Part shown: positions 9,555-17,954 of the stretch, piece after piece
Position numbering within the stretch: the first letter of the stretch is position 1
Layout of the letters: each line of letters begins with the position of its first letter
NCBI RefSeq assembly: GCF_003149085.1
Contig: NZ_QGDT01000010.1
Coordinates: 1-64,000, forward strand
Reading direction: 5' to 3'
Source: Dyadobacter jejuensis
GTDB taxonomy: Bacteria > Bacteroidota > Bacteroidia > Cytophagales > Spirosomataceae
DNA length: 64,000 bases
Notes under the pieces: generated by a model
Seen by the model: the letters and a program-made list of their open reading frames with translations, nothing else
Told to the model about the DNA's origin: nothing
Database searches by the model: none
Made by a program: the position numbers and the translations under genes

Positions 9555-9832
9555 CTACCTGCAAACTTATACAATCAGTTGTGTTTTAAACTATAATTAA
9601 GCAATAAGTTCCAGCACCCCCAATAGTTGTTCAAGACCTTCCCTACTGCTACTGCCTGATCAACAGGACCTTGTATTAAATCCTACTTTTTCTCTATTTC
9701 AATATTTTATCTATTTCAACCCGGTCCACGTCTCCTAACACCAATCAATCTATATAAAAAACGACGTAAATCACATTCTTGCCCGCCTGGCAGAACACCT
9801 ACCGGTGAACAGCGATTTTGAGAGGCTGAAGC
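9555..9832. other. Gene-free spacer
   Basis: About 280 bp of AT-rich sequence between the MITE and the end of the sulfatase gene. I see no reading frame with coding character, no RNA gene and no repeat shared with the rest of the window. Confidence 0.5.
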
Positions 9833-9872
9833 CCTGAGGAAGGCCCTAGTAAACGTCCAGCCTTTCCTCAGG
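9833..9872 (-). terminator. Hairpin after sulfatase gene
   Basis: CCTGAGGAAGGC (9833-9844) pairs with GCCTTTCCTCAGG (9860-9872), leaving one bulged base and a 15-base loop. It lies just beyond the stop codon of the minus-strand sulfatase. No T-run follows on the minus strand, so termination is only likely. Confidence 0.45.
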
Positions 9873-9885
9873 ATTCTGGGTATTA

Positions 9886-11343
9886 TTACTCCTGAATATG
9901 ACCGATAGGCCTCAGGTTAGCCCCTTTGCGGTCAGTAATGTCGTCACCCAAATCTTGCCGGGCTTTTTCGGCCAACTCCATGAGGGAAGTCATAACCTCG
10001 GGATAGCTCCCTTGTACATCGTAGCGCTCTCCTGGGTCGCGACGCAGGTCGAATAATGCCAACGGAAATTCTTTATTTTCATCGGTTTTTCCACGCAACC
10101 CACCATTACCTGGCTGTAGGCCTTCATAAGATCGACCCTTATGGGGTAGTACCAACTTCCAATTTCCCTGACGTACTCCTTCCAGGCTATTTTTACGGTA
10201 ATAATAGTAAAACTCTTTGCGAGGCTCTGCCGTCAAATCCCCCTCCATTAACGACCAGATATTTACCCCATCTATTTTATGACTCGGCAAGGCACCTCCC
10301 GAAAGGGCAGCAAAAGTAGGCAACAGGTCTATGGTAGATGCTAACTGGTTGCACACTACCCCTTCGGGAATCTTGCCTTTCCATTGCATCACACAGGGAA
10401 CGCGTTGGCCGCCTTCGGTAGAGGAACCTTTGCCCTCTCGGAGCCCGCCTGTAGAGCCGGCATGGTCGCCAAAATTGAGCCATGGACCATTATCACTCGT
10501 AAAGATCACCAAAGTATTCTCTTCTAACCCATTCTCTTTAAGGGTTTTCAGTATTTCACCTACCGACCAGTCTATTTCCATCACCACGTCGCCATATACT
10601 CCCTGGCCACTCTTGCCCTTAAACCGCTTGGAGGCCGCTATGGGTACATGTGGCATTGAATGAGGCACGTATATAAAAAATGGCTTTTTCTTATTCTCCT
10701 TAATAAAACGAACGGCCTCCTTCGTGTAAGTCTCGGTGAGCCCCCCCTGATCGTCCATGGTATCGATGGTACGTATAATTTTAGTCCCCTGAAATAGCGG
10801 TAAACGGGGGTAAAAGCTTTTCCCATGGGTCTTTTCATAAGGCACTCCGCTATAATCCAGCGGCCACATATCATTGGAATAGGGCAAGCCTACAAATTCA
10901 TCGAAGCCATGTTTCAAGGGAGAGAAATCGGCGTGGTCGCCCAAATGCCACTTGCCAAATATTGCGGTAGCATAGCCCTTCTCCTTTAGTACTTCGGCCA
11001 TGGTCTTTTCCTGAGCTCCTATACCCGTTTTAGAATTTGGGAAGAGGGCTCCTGAAATACCGATCCGATTGGGGTAGCACCCCGTCAACAAGGCGGCCCG
11101 GGAAGCACTACATACCGCCTGTGCTGCCATAAAATTAGTAAACCGCATCCCATTGGCGGCCATCTGATCCAAATGAGGCGTTTTATAATCAAGGGCCCCA
11201 TAGGAGCTCAAATCACCGTAGCCAAGGTCGTCTGTAAATATCAGCACAATATTGGGAGCAGTAGTCTGCTTGGTGTTTTGACCAAAAACCTGGGTTAGTG
11301 CCAGTACAAATGAGAAGAATGGCAATAGTAATCGAAGTCGCAT
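9886..11343 (-). CDS. Secreted family S1 sulfatase (arylsulfatase A-like)
   Basis: A 485-residue periplasmic or secreted sulfatase with a signal peptide (1-22, ending VFGQ). The metal-binding DD pair is at residues 38-39 in IFTDDLGYGD. The maturation motif C78-S79-A80-S81-R82 fits C-x-[PA]-S-R, so Cys78 would be converted to formylglycine by an anaerobic or aerobic maturase encoded elsewhere. Later metal/substrate segments FTSDNGPW and GKWHLG are present. Its sequence is most like the arylsulfatase A / N-acetylgalactosamine-6-sulfatase branch, but the substrate is unresolved. It is transcribed away from the haem operon and is separated by that operon from the other two sulfatases. Confidence 0.9.
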   Translation of the reverse strand: MRLRLLLPFFSFVLALTQVFGQNTKQTTAPNIVLIFTDDLGYGDLSSYGALDYKTPHLDQMAANGMRFTNFMAAQAVCSASRAALLTGCYPNRIGISGALFPNSKTGIGAQEKTMAEVLKEKGYATAIFGKWHLGDHADFSPLKHGFDEFVGLPYSNDMWPLDYSGVPYEKTHGKSFYPRLPLFQGTKIIRTIDTMDDQGGLTETYTKEAVRFIKENKKKPFFIYVPHSMPHVPIAASKRFKGKSGQGVYGDVVMEIDWSVGEILKTLKENGLEENTLVIFTSDNGPWLNFGDHAGSTGGLREGKGSSTEGGQRVPCVMQWKGKIPEGVVCNQLASTIDLLPTFAALSGGALPSHKIDGVNIWSLMEGDLTAEPRKEFYYYYRKNSLEGVRQGNWKLVLPHKGRSYEGLQPGNGGLRGKTDENKEFPLALFDLRRDPGERYDVQGSYPEVMTSLMELAEKARQDLGDDITDRKGANLRPIGHIQE

Positions 11344-11485
11344 AAAATAATTTTAAGTTATTACATATCTCTTTTCTTAAAAGTATCGTAAAGGTAAAAC
11401 TACTTAAATTCCCCAGATTTAGATCGATACCAAGTCATCTCCATCTACTGAACTACACGGATTTGAAAAAAATAAAATTCTTTTA

Positions 11486-11516
11486 TTTGTAATTAGTCTA
11501 ATTTAGACTTTCTTTG
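11486..11516 (+). promoter_or_regulatory. Promoter of the haem operon with palindromic operator
   Basis: A TTTG at 11486-11489 and TTTCTTTG at 11509-11516, separated by 19 bases, match the Bacteroidota sigma-A pattern (TTTG, about 19 nt, TAnnTTTG) except for one position. The spacer contains the perfect palindrome AGTCTAA-T-TTAGACT (11495-11509). A half-similar copy, TAGTCTAAAT, follows at 11528-11537 near the likely transcription start. A dimeric repressor bound here would block the polymerase; an iron-responsive DtxR- or Fur-type protein is the natural guess for a haem operon, but the regulator is inference. Confidence 0.6.
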
Positions 11517-11547
11517 CAATCTGTAACTAGTCTAAATAAAATATGCT

Positions 11548-13833
11548 ATGAGATATACTCTTTTCCTGCTGCTGTGTGCCTATACGCTCACGGCACATGG
11601 GCAACAAGCAGGCGGTATACTCCGTGGAACCATTCGAGGTGCTGAAGGTCAACCATTAGAAAATATTACCGTTTATCTTAAACCCGGAACCAAGGCCCAG
11701 CAAACCAACCAGGAAGGAGACTTCCAGTTTACCGCACCCTCAGGGCGCTATCAACTCCTAACCAGCCATCTGAACTTCGATTCCTTTCAAGATTCTATCC
11801 AGCTGTCCGACGGTAAGGAGTTAACCTTGGCGCCAATTGTGCTCAAAGAAGCCGTTCGAGGACTAGATGAGTTTGTTACCACCGGATCACTATCCCCTCA
11901 GTCATTGAAACAGACCGTCTACCAGGTGAGGGTAATCACCAGGGAGCAAATGCAATTGAGAGCCGCCACCAGCATACAGGGAATTCTAAATACCGAGCTA
12001 GGCATTCAGCTAAGCAATGACCTCACCCTAGGAACCACGGATATACAATTATTAGGTATGTCGGGGCAGAATGTGAAGATTCTATTGGATGGAATGCCTA
12101 TGACCGACCGTGGGGCGGTAAAAGAAAGCCTTGGGCAGATAGACATTAACAGCATCGAACGCATCGAAATAGTAGAGGGCCCCATGTCGGTGATGTATGG
12201 CACCGACGCCTTAGCCGGGGTAATTAACCTGATTACCAAAACCAATACGGAGGCCCAGTCCTTATCGGTTCAGGCCCGGTTACAGGAAGAAACCGTCCAT
12301 GAGGAATATCAACCACTTGGCCAGCAAGGCGTTCACAATGCGCATGTCGGACTCCATTATAACTACAAGTCTTGGCGAGTTTCGGGTAGCCTTAGCAGGA
12401 ACCATTTTGGCGGATGGCAGGGCGATTACCCCGGGCGAGCCAAACAATGGATGCCCAAGACTCAGCTGCTAGGAAGTGCCGGCCTGGGAATTTCCAGGAA
12501 AAAATGGGAGGCTTGGTACCGACTTAGCGCTACGGACGAGGATCTGCAGAGTTTAGGGAACATCAACGCGAACAACCAAATCGCCTCAGACAAAAACTAT
12601 CTTACCCAACGATGGTACCATCAGTTGCAAGGTAAATTCAAACCCTCGGACCGACTCACGTTTTCTTTGGACGCAGCGTATACTGACTATAGTCGGAAGA
12701 CCCTGTCGACCAACCTAGACCTGGAAACGGGTCGGCGGACCCTGTCAACCGAAGTGGGTGCCCAGGATGAATCGACCTTTACCACGGCCTTTTCTAGGGC
12801 TACGATGTCCTACCGCATTACCGATAATCTAAATATCATTGGTGGTATGGATTATACAAGCAACCAAAGTCATGGCCCCCGCATCGCCGTAGACGCCCCA
12901 GTCTTAAACGAATATGCCGTTTTTATAAGTCCTGAAATAAAATTGGCCAGCAAGCTGAATATCCGACCAGGCTTGCGATTGTTGAAAAACAGTCAGTACC
13001 AAGCCCCTCCGGCCATACCTAGCCTCAATGCCAAGTTAAAAATCGGTAATCATCTCGATCTGCGTGGGGGCTATGCGCGAGGTTTCCGCTCTCCGGATTT
13101 ACGAGAATTGTATTTCTGGTTTTTCGATGCCTCCCATTCTATCAAAGGCAATCCTGATTTACGCGCAGAAAATTCGAATAGTTTTAACGGCTCCTTAACC
13201 GCCCGATGGACGCACCACCAAGCCATAAGTCTGACATCGAGCCTAGGAGGCTTTTACAACACCTTTAACGACCTCATCACTACGGCCGTTAGCGCTTCGG
13301 ACCCTGCTATTACGACTTATATCAATGTGGCCCGCTACAAAACCTTGGGGGGGAATTGGAACAACAAGCTGTACACCAAAAACCTACTGGCCAGTTTTGG
13401 CGTTCAACTCATTGGCCGATACAATCAATATCAACGAGAAAGTAGCCTTTTGGGTGAGTCCAAAACTTACACATGGACCCCAGAGGTTAACAGCACGGTC
13501 TCATACCGTTTCCTCAAGTCAGGCACTACCGTAGGGCTGGTCTATAAATTCACAGGCCGACAACCAATCTACTTGCTCGATGCCCTCGGCGAACTGGAGT
13601 TGACCCGACGGTCGTCCTATAGCATGGCCGACCTGAGTATCCAGCAAAAACTAGGACGCTATTTAACCCTTCAATCAGGAATACGCAACCTGTTTAACCT
13701 AACTAATATTACGAGTGGAGCTACCGACACATCGGGAGCACACAGCACGGGAAGCTCCCTACCGCTTTCCTATGGCAGGTCCTATTTCCTGGGATTAACC
13801 TTCCAATGGGCAAAAAACGAAAACAAAAATTAA
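11548..13833 (+). CDS. hmuR: HmuR-like TonB-dependent haem receptor
   Basis: A 761-residue outer-membrane receptor: signal peptide (1-18), carboxypeptidase regulatory-like domain (about 23-105), plug (about 115-235, with LLDGMPMTDRG, IERIEIVEGPMSVMYG and AGVINLITK) and a 22-strand-type barrel. The barrel has a FRSPDLRELY box at 513-522 and a NPDL box at 535-538 with His530 between them. This is the FRAP...His...NPxL arrangement known from haem receptors such as HemR and HmuR. It is the first gene of the haem operon, 32 bp before a HmuY-domain lipoprotein, the usual partner of HmuR in Bacteroidota. ATG 11548 is preferred because it gives a normal signal peptide. Confidence 0.9.
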   Translation: MRYTLFLLLCAYTLTAHGQQAGGILRGTIRGAEGQPLENITVYLKPGTKAQQTNQEGDFQFTAPSGRYQLLTSHLNFDSFQDSIQLSDGKELTLAPIVLKEAVRGLDEFVTTGSLSPQSLKQTVYQVRVITREQMQLRAATSIQGILNTELGIQLSNDLTLGTTDIQLLGMSGQNVKILLDGMPMTDRGAVKESLGQIDINSIERIEIVEGPMSVMYGTDALAGVINLITKTNTEAQSLSVQARLQEETVHEEYQPLGQQGVHNAHVGLHYNYKSWRVSGSLSRNHFGGWQGDYPGRAKQWMPKTQLLGSAGLGISRKKWEAWYRLSATDEDLQSLGNINANNQIASDKNYLTQRWYHQLQGKFKPSDRLTFSLDAAYTDYSRKTLSTNLDLETGRRTLSTEVGAQDESTFTTAFSRATMSYRITDNLNIIGGMDYTSNQSHGPRIAVDAPVLNEYAVFISPEIKLASKLNIRPGLRLLKNSQYQAPPAIPSLNAKLKIGNHLDLRGGYARGFRSPDLRELYFWFFDASHSIKGNPDLRAENSNSFNGSLTARWTHHQAISLTSSLGGFYNTFNDLITTAVSASDPAITTYINVARYKTLGGNWNNKLYTKNLLASFGVQLIGRYNQYQRESSLLGESKTYTWTPEVNSTVSYRFLKSGTTVGLVYKFTGRQPIYLLDALGELELTRRSSYSMADLSIQQKLGRYLTLQSGIRNLFNLTNITSGATDTSGAHSTGSSLPLSYGRSYFLGLTFQWAKNENKN

Positions 13834-13865
13834 ATCCATAAAATCACCTTTCAATTACCAGAAAC

Positions 13866-15296
13866 ATGTACCAAACCCTATCCAAATACCTCCTTATCTT
13901 TTTTTTACTAGGACTGATTCCTTCTTGCAAGGACGACGAAGTACCCCTACCCGATCTGCTAGCTCAATTTGACGCCGCCGAGCAGGGAATAAGTGATACC
14001 GAAAGCTCCATCTCCGTCACGCTAAAACTTTCTAGAGAGGCTCCCGAGGCCATACATCTAGAAGTTTCTATGACCCCTGACGGTCTTAGCTATGGAACCG
14101 AATTTACGACCATCCCTACCGCTACCAATAACCAGATTAGCCTAACGATCCCCAAAGGGGCAACGGAAGTACAATTTGAAGTACAAAAAGCCCAAAACAT
14201 TTTCTTAAACGGTACGGAGTCAATCGAGTTTGCCCTGCTCACTGCTAGCAGTCCAGCATTACTAGGCAGCACCACCAATTTTCTTTTAAAATTTGGCTCC
14301 ATTGTTTCCACTGGAAGCGATATGCAGCTTAACGGACTGAAAGGGGCTGAATCGGGCTCAAGTGCCGCCAATTCGGTCTTTGTAGACCTGAGCAACAACC
14401 AGCAGCTGGCTGTTGAACGGGCGAGCTGGGACTTAGGATTTTATACTGGAGACGACTTTAGGGTGATCCTCAACAATACCACCTCAGCCACCACTAGAGC
14501 CACAGCCAAAACAGACCTCAACCAAGTAACCGCCTCCGACACCATCCCGGCGAGCAACTGGTCGATGGGATATACCGCAGAATCATTCGAGCTCATCGAC
14601 GATATAACGGGCGATCTCAGTAAAACCGTAATAGCGGCCATTTCGAGTAACGATTCTGAAAACAAGGTCTATATCTTGAACCGTGGCACAGGAGGTGGCG
14701 TTCCGGCCCGTCGGTGGTGGAAAATCAGAGTGCTCCGGAAAGGAAGCGATGGCTACACCTTGCAATATGCTCCTATCACTTCCAATAGCTTCCAAACCAT
14801 TGATATCGCCAAGGATCCATCCTACCACTTCAATTATGTATTCTTAGGCCAAGATAATGCTGCCAGTCAAACGGCCCAGCTAACTGCTGCCGAACCAGTA
14901 GCTAATAACTGGGACTTCAAATGGGGCTATTCCCTTTATGAGACTGCCTTAGGTGCCGGAACTATCCCTTATGCCTTCTCCGATCTCATCGCGATCAACC
15001 ACCGATCGGGTGTGATGGCCGCCGAAGTAAGCACCAGTACGGTTTCTTACGAAAACTTTTCGGAACAACATATTGGCACCATAACTTTTGAGGACGACCT
15101 CTATGCGATCGGGGCCAATTGGCGGGTAACCTCCTCAGCCACCGAACCGATAGGCGTTCGTACCGACCGATTTTATGTAATCAAGGATCCCGCGGGGAAT
15201 GTATATAAAATCAAATTTATCAGCTTTCATGCCAATGACGGTGGAGAACGGGGTAAACCAAAATTCGAATACCAACTCGTAAAAAAAACCAACTAA
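13866..15296 (+). CDS. hmuY: Surface lipoprotein: Calx-beta-like domain plus HmuY haem-binding domain
   Basis: A 476-residue lipoprotein with a lipobox LIPSC (acylated Cys21) followed by KDDE, which matches the Lys-(Asp/Glu)2 surface-export signal described for Bacteroidota lipoproteins. Residues about 30-150 look like an immunoglobulin-like Calx-beta or DUF4843-type domain (SISVTLKLS...GTESIEFALL). The remainder fits the HmuY family, with SWDLGFYTGDDFRVILN as its signature. HmuY proteins capture haem outside the cell and pass it to HmuR. The protein is about twice the size of the Porphyromonas HmuY (roughly 215 residues) because of the N-terminal domain. The haem-ligand residues cannot be fixed without an alignment. 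Confidence 0.82.
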   Translation: MYQTLSKYLLIFFLLGLIPSCKDDEVPLPDLLAQFDAAEQGISDTESSISVTLKLSREAPEAIHLEVSMTPDGLSYGTEFTTIPTATNNQISLTIPKGATEVQFEVQKAQNIFLNGTESIEFALLTASSPALLGSTTNFLLKFGSIVSTGSDMQLNGLKGAESGSSAANSVFVDLSNNQQLAVERASWDLGFYTGDDFRVILNNTTSATTRATAKTDLNQVTASDTIPASNWSMGYTAESFELIDDITGDLSKTVIAAISSNDSENKVYILNRGTGGGVPARRWWKIRVLRKGSDGYTLQYAPITSNSFQTIDIAKDPSYHFNYVFLGQDNAASQTAQLTAAEPVANNWDFKWGYSLYETALGAGTIPYAFSDLIAINHRSGVMAAEVSTSTVSYENFSEQHIGTITFEDDLYAIGANWRVTSSATEPIGVRTDRFYVIKDPAGNVYKIKFISFHANDGGERGKPKFEYQLVKKTN

Positions 15297-15308
15297 CCCA
15301 TTGCCAGG

Positions 15309-15872
15309 ATGATATCGCAATCCATCATATTAAATTTATTGGGGCTAAGCTTGCTAGGAGCTCCCCTTCCTTCCGACAATCCCCAAAACGTTGCTGCTGA
15401 GGAAAAGCTTATCCGCGACTTGGATGCTCGGCAGGGATCTTTCACCTACTTCGATTTGGACAAAGGAGAAATAGTAGCCGATTCCTCGGAAAACCATTGG
15501 GATATCGCTTTTAGCAAGACTCGGATCGTTCTGAATGGGGGCATTCATGGTTCGGGGTCGGTACAGGGCCAGGTGCTTCCCACATCTTTCGAGGCGCTAA
15601 GGCAGGTACCTACCGATGGCTTCAAGTCCGATACCGATACTTCCGCTGCCATTCCATATGGCAGCGGTAATGGATGGTATACCTACGATATGCGTTTCCA
15701 TGCCATTGTGGCATTACCTGACCGCAGTATTATTGTAAAAACCACGGAAGGCAGATATGTAAAGATCCAGATAAAGAGTTACTATAAGGGAGCTCCCGAG
15801 GATATCCCCTCGGAAGAATCCAGTTTTTATACGTTTCGCTATTCTTCTGCCGATGCAGAAGGCCATTTTTAA
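15309..15872 (+). CDS. Second, single-domain HmuY-like protein
   Basis: A 187-residue exported protein with a short hydrophobic leader (residues 5-18) and no lipobox. The segment FTYFDLDKGEIVADSSENHWDIAFSKTRIVLNGG and the later IIVKTTEGRYVKIQIKSYY follow the HmuY pattern seen in the preceding gene, but without its N-terminal domain. It starts 12 bp after that gene, so the two are translated from one transcript. It may act as a soluble or membrane-anchored haem carrier between the surface lipoprotein and the receptor; this is inference. Confidence 0.75.
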   Translation: MISQSIILNLLGLSLLGAPLPSDNPQNVAAEEKLIRDLDARQGSFTYFDLDKGEIVADSSENHWDIAFSKTRIVLNGGIHGSGSVQGQVLPTSFEALRQVPTDGFKSDTDTSAAIPYGSGNGWYTYDMRFHAIVALPDRSIIVKTTEGRYVKIQIKSYYKGAPEDIPSEESSFYTFRYSSADAEGHF

Positions 15873-15884
15873 TTGTAAACAAAC

Positions 15885-17108
15885 ATGAAATTTCTCTTAG
15901 TTCTCATCGCCTTCTTCTCCCCTTTATTCCTTAATGCGCAAGGTCTTGATAGCCTTATGCTCCGTAAGCACATGACCTATCTAGCCTCCGACGAGCTGGA
16001 AGGTCGAGGAACGGGAACGTTGGGGGAGATTCGTGCTGCCAACTATATTGCAGCCGAGATGCTCTCCTATGGGCTGAAACCTGCCGGGGACGGACACTCT
16101 TTTTTCCAGGTATTCGAAACCAAAATCGCCATAGAAAGCATTTCGCATCGCTTATTAGGGAGGAATGTCATAGGATTTCTAGATAACGGCTCCCCTTCTA
16201 CCATCGTGGTGGGAGCCCATTACGACCATTTGGGGAAGGGTTTCCAGGGAAGCTCCCTAAGTCCGAACAGCCAAAACATGATCCATAATGGTGCCGACGA
16301 CAATGCATCTGGCACGGCAGGGCTGCTATTATTGGCTAAGGAATTGGCTTCAAACCATGCTAAGGAGCAATACAATTATCTCTTTATTGCTTTTTCGGGC
16401 GAGGAGCTGGGCCTTATTGGTTCCAAATTCTATTGTGAACATCCCACTATCCCGCTAGCTAACACCAAAGCCATGATCAACATGGATATGATAGGCCGGT
16501 ACCGCCCCGAGAAGGGCATTATCGTGTCGGGCTATGGGACTAGTCCAAGCTGGGGTGAGCTGCTACCCAAGGCTACCAAGTCGCTAAATATGAAATTTAC
16601 TGCAGACTCCTCAGGGATAGGTGCATCGGATCATACCTCTTTCTATCTTAAGGAGATTCCTGTATTACAATTCTTCACTGGTACGCATTCCGATTACCAC
16701 AAGGTAAGCGACAACCTAGCAGGCATCAATTTCCCTGGAGAAATAACCGTGCTTAGGCTCATTGAGAATGTCCTACTCGGACTGGACCAGCTACCAGAAG
16801 CTCCCCAGTATACCCAAGCGGGCAACCCACACCAAGCCAGCCAAAACACCTCGTTTAAGGTAACTCTTGGTGTGATGCCCGACTATAGCTATTCTGGCAA
16901 AGGCTTGAAAATAGATGCCGTAACGGCACAAAGACCCGCCGACAAGGCCGGAATAGTAGCTGGAGACGTCATCGTTAACCTCGCTGGACAGGACATCGGA
17001 GACATCTACGATTATATGAAAGTCCTGGGAAGTCACCAAAAGGGCGACCAGGTAAAAGCGATGATTCTTAGAAATGGAAAAAGCAGTTCAGTTGATATCA
17101 CCTTTTAG
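15885..17108 (+). CDS. Exported M28 family zinc peptidase with C-terminal PDZ domain
   Basis: A 407-residue protein with a signal peptide (1-19). The M28 fold is complete: zinc ligand His112 and catalytic Asp114 in AHYDHLG, bridging Asp138 in GADDNASG, catalytic Glu173 and ligand Glu174 in SGEELG, Asp201 in NMDMIG and His272 in DYHKVSD. The usual protease-associated insert is much reduced. Residues about 325-407 form a PDZ domain (GLKIDAVTAQRPADKAGIVAGDVI). Enzymes of this family are aminopeptidases or carboxypeptidases. It lies 12 bp after the HmuY-like gene and 12 bp before hmuT. That position suggests it degrades peptides from haemoproteins, or processes an operon product. Confidence 0.88.
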   Translation: MKFLLVLIAFFSPLFLNAQGLDSLMLRKHMTYLASDELEGRGTGTLGEIRAANYIAAEMLSYGLKPAGDGHSFFQVFETKIAIESISHRLLGRNVIGFLDNGSPSTIVVGAHYDHLGKGFQGSSLSPNSQNMIHNGADDNASGTAGLLLLAKELASNHAKEQYNYLFIAFSGEELGLIGSKFYCEHPTIPLANTKAMINMDMIGRYRPEKGIIVSGYGTSPSWGELLPKATKSLNMKFTADSSGIGASDHTSFYLKEIPVLQFFTGTHSDYHKVSDNLAGINFPGEITVLRLIENVLLGLDQLPEAPQYTQAGNPHQASQNTSFKVTLGVMPDYSYSGKGLKIDAVTAQRPADKAGIVAGDVIVNLAGQDIGDIYDYMKVLGSHQKGDQVKAMILRNGKSSSVDITF

Positions 17109-17120
17109 TACGATAAAGCC

Positions 17121-17951
17121 ATGTTGAAATTTATTCAGACCTCCTTATACCTCTTATGCTTTATGCTAGGGCCTCTTTGCTCTGGAGCCAAGCCGCTAAG
17201 AATTGTTTCGGTCAACGGAACATTGAGCGAAATCGTGGCAGGGCTGGGACTGACCTCCCAGCTGGTTGGTGTGGACATCACCAGCACCTATCCCGAAAGT
17301 CTACAGAAAGTACCTAAGGTGGGCCACAACCGTAGCTTGTCGGCAGAGGGAATCTTGTCGTTAAACCCCGACCTCATTATCTACACCAATGAGAGCATGG
17401 TTTCGGATCGGCTATTGAGTCAGTTGAAAGCCAGTGGCAAAAAAGTGGTCCTGTTCGAGCAGGTCTACAGCAAACAAGGTGCCATTGACTTGATTCGTGC
17501 GGTGGGAAAGTATTTCGACCGGAATGCTCAGGCAGAAAAAATGGTGACCACTGTAGAAAATGACCTTCGTAGATTAGTTCGCCCAGAGAAGCCTCAAAAA
17601 CTACTGTTTATATATGCCAGAGGAACGGCCACCATGATGGTTGCAGGGACAGGAACGGCCTTGGAGGCCTTATTTGGCTTGACAGGAAACATCAATGCGG
17701 TCCAAGGGTTTTCGAACTTCAAACCCCTCACTGCCGAGGCATTGGTAATGGCCAATCCAGACGTGCTGGTACTTTTTGACAGTGGTCTCGAGAGCCTAGA
17801 CGGTCCCCAGGGGCTATTGAAAGTACCGGGAGTGATGGCCACCAATGCCGGAAAAAATAAAAAAATCGTAAGTATGGACGGGCAGCTACTTACCAGCTAC
17901 GGTCCACGCCTAGGCAAAGCGGCCATAGAACTCGCTCAGAAAATAAAATAA
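17121..17951 (+). CDS. hmuT: Haem ABC transporter substrate-binding protein (HmuT/ChuT-like)
   Basis: A 276-residue periplasmic protein with a signal peptide (1-22). It has the class III (TroA/BtuF-like) binding-protein pattern: LRIVSVNGTLSEIVAGLG, then DITSTYPESLQKVPKVGHNRSLSAEGILSLNPDLII. The GHNRSLSAEGILSLNPDLI stretch is typical of HmuT/ChuT/PhuT proteins. It would receive haem from the outer-membrane receptor and deliver it to the HmuUV transporter. The gene ends 3 bp before the permease start, a tight operon arrangement. Confidence 0.88.
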   Translation: MLKFIQTSLYLLCFMLGPLCSGAKPLRIVSVNGTLSEIVAGLGLTSQLVGVDITSTYPESLQKVPKVGHNRSLSAEGILSLNPDLIIYTNESMVSDRLLSQLKASGKKVVLFEQVYSKQGAIDLIRAVGKYFDRNAQAEKMVTTVENDLRRLVRPEKPQKLLFIYARGTATMMVAGTGTALEALFGLTGNINAVQGFSNFKPLTAEALVMANPDVLVLFDSGLESLDGPQGLLKVPGVMATNAGKNKKIVSMDGQLLTSYGPRLGKAAIELAQKIK

Positions 17952-17954
17952 TAC

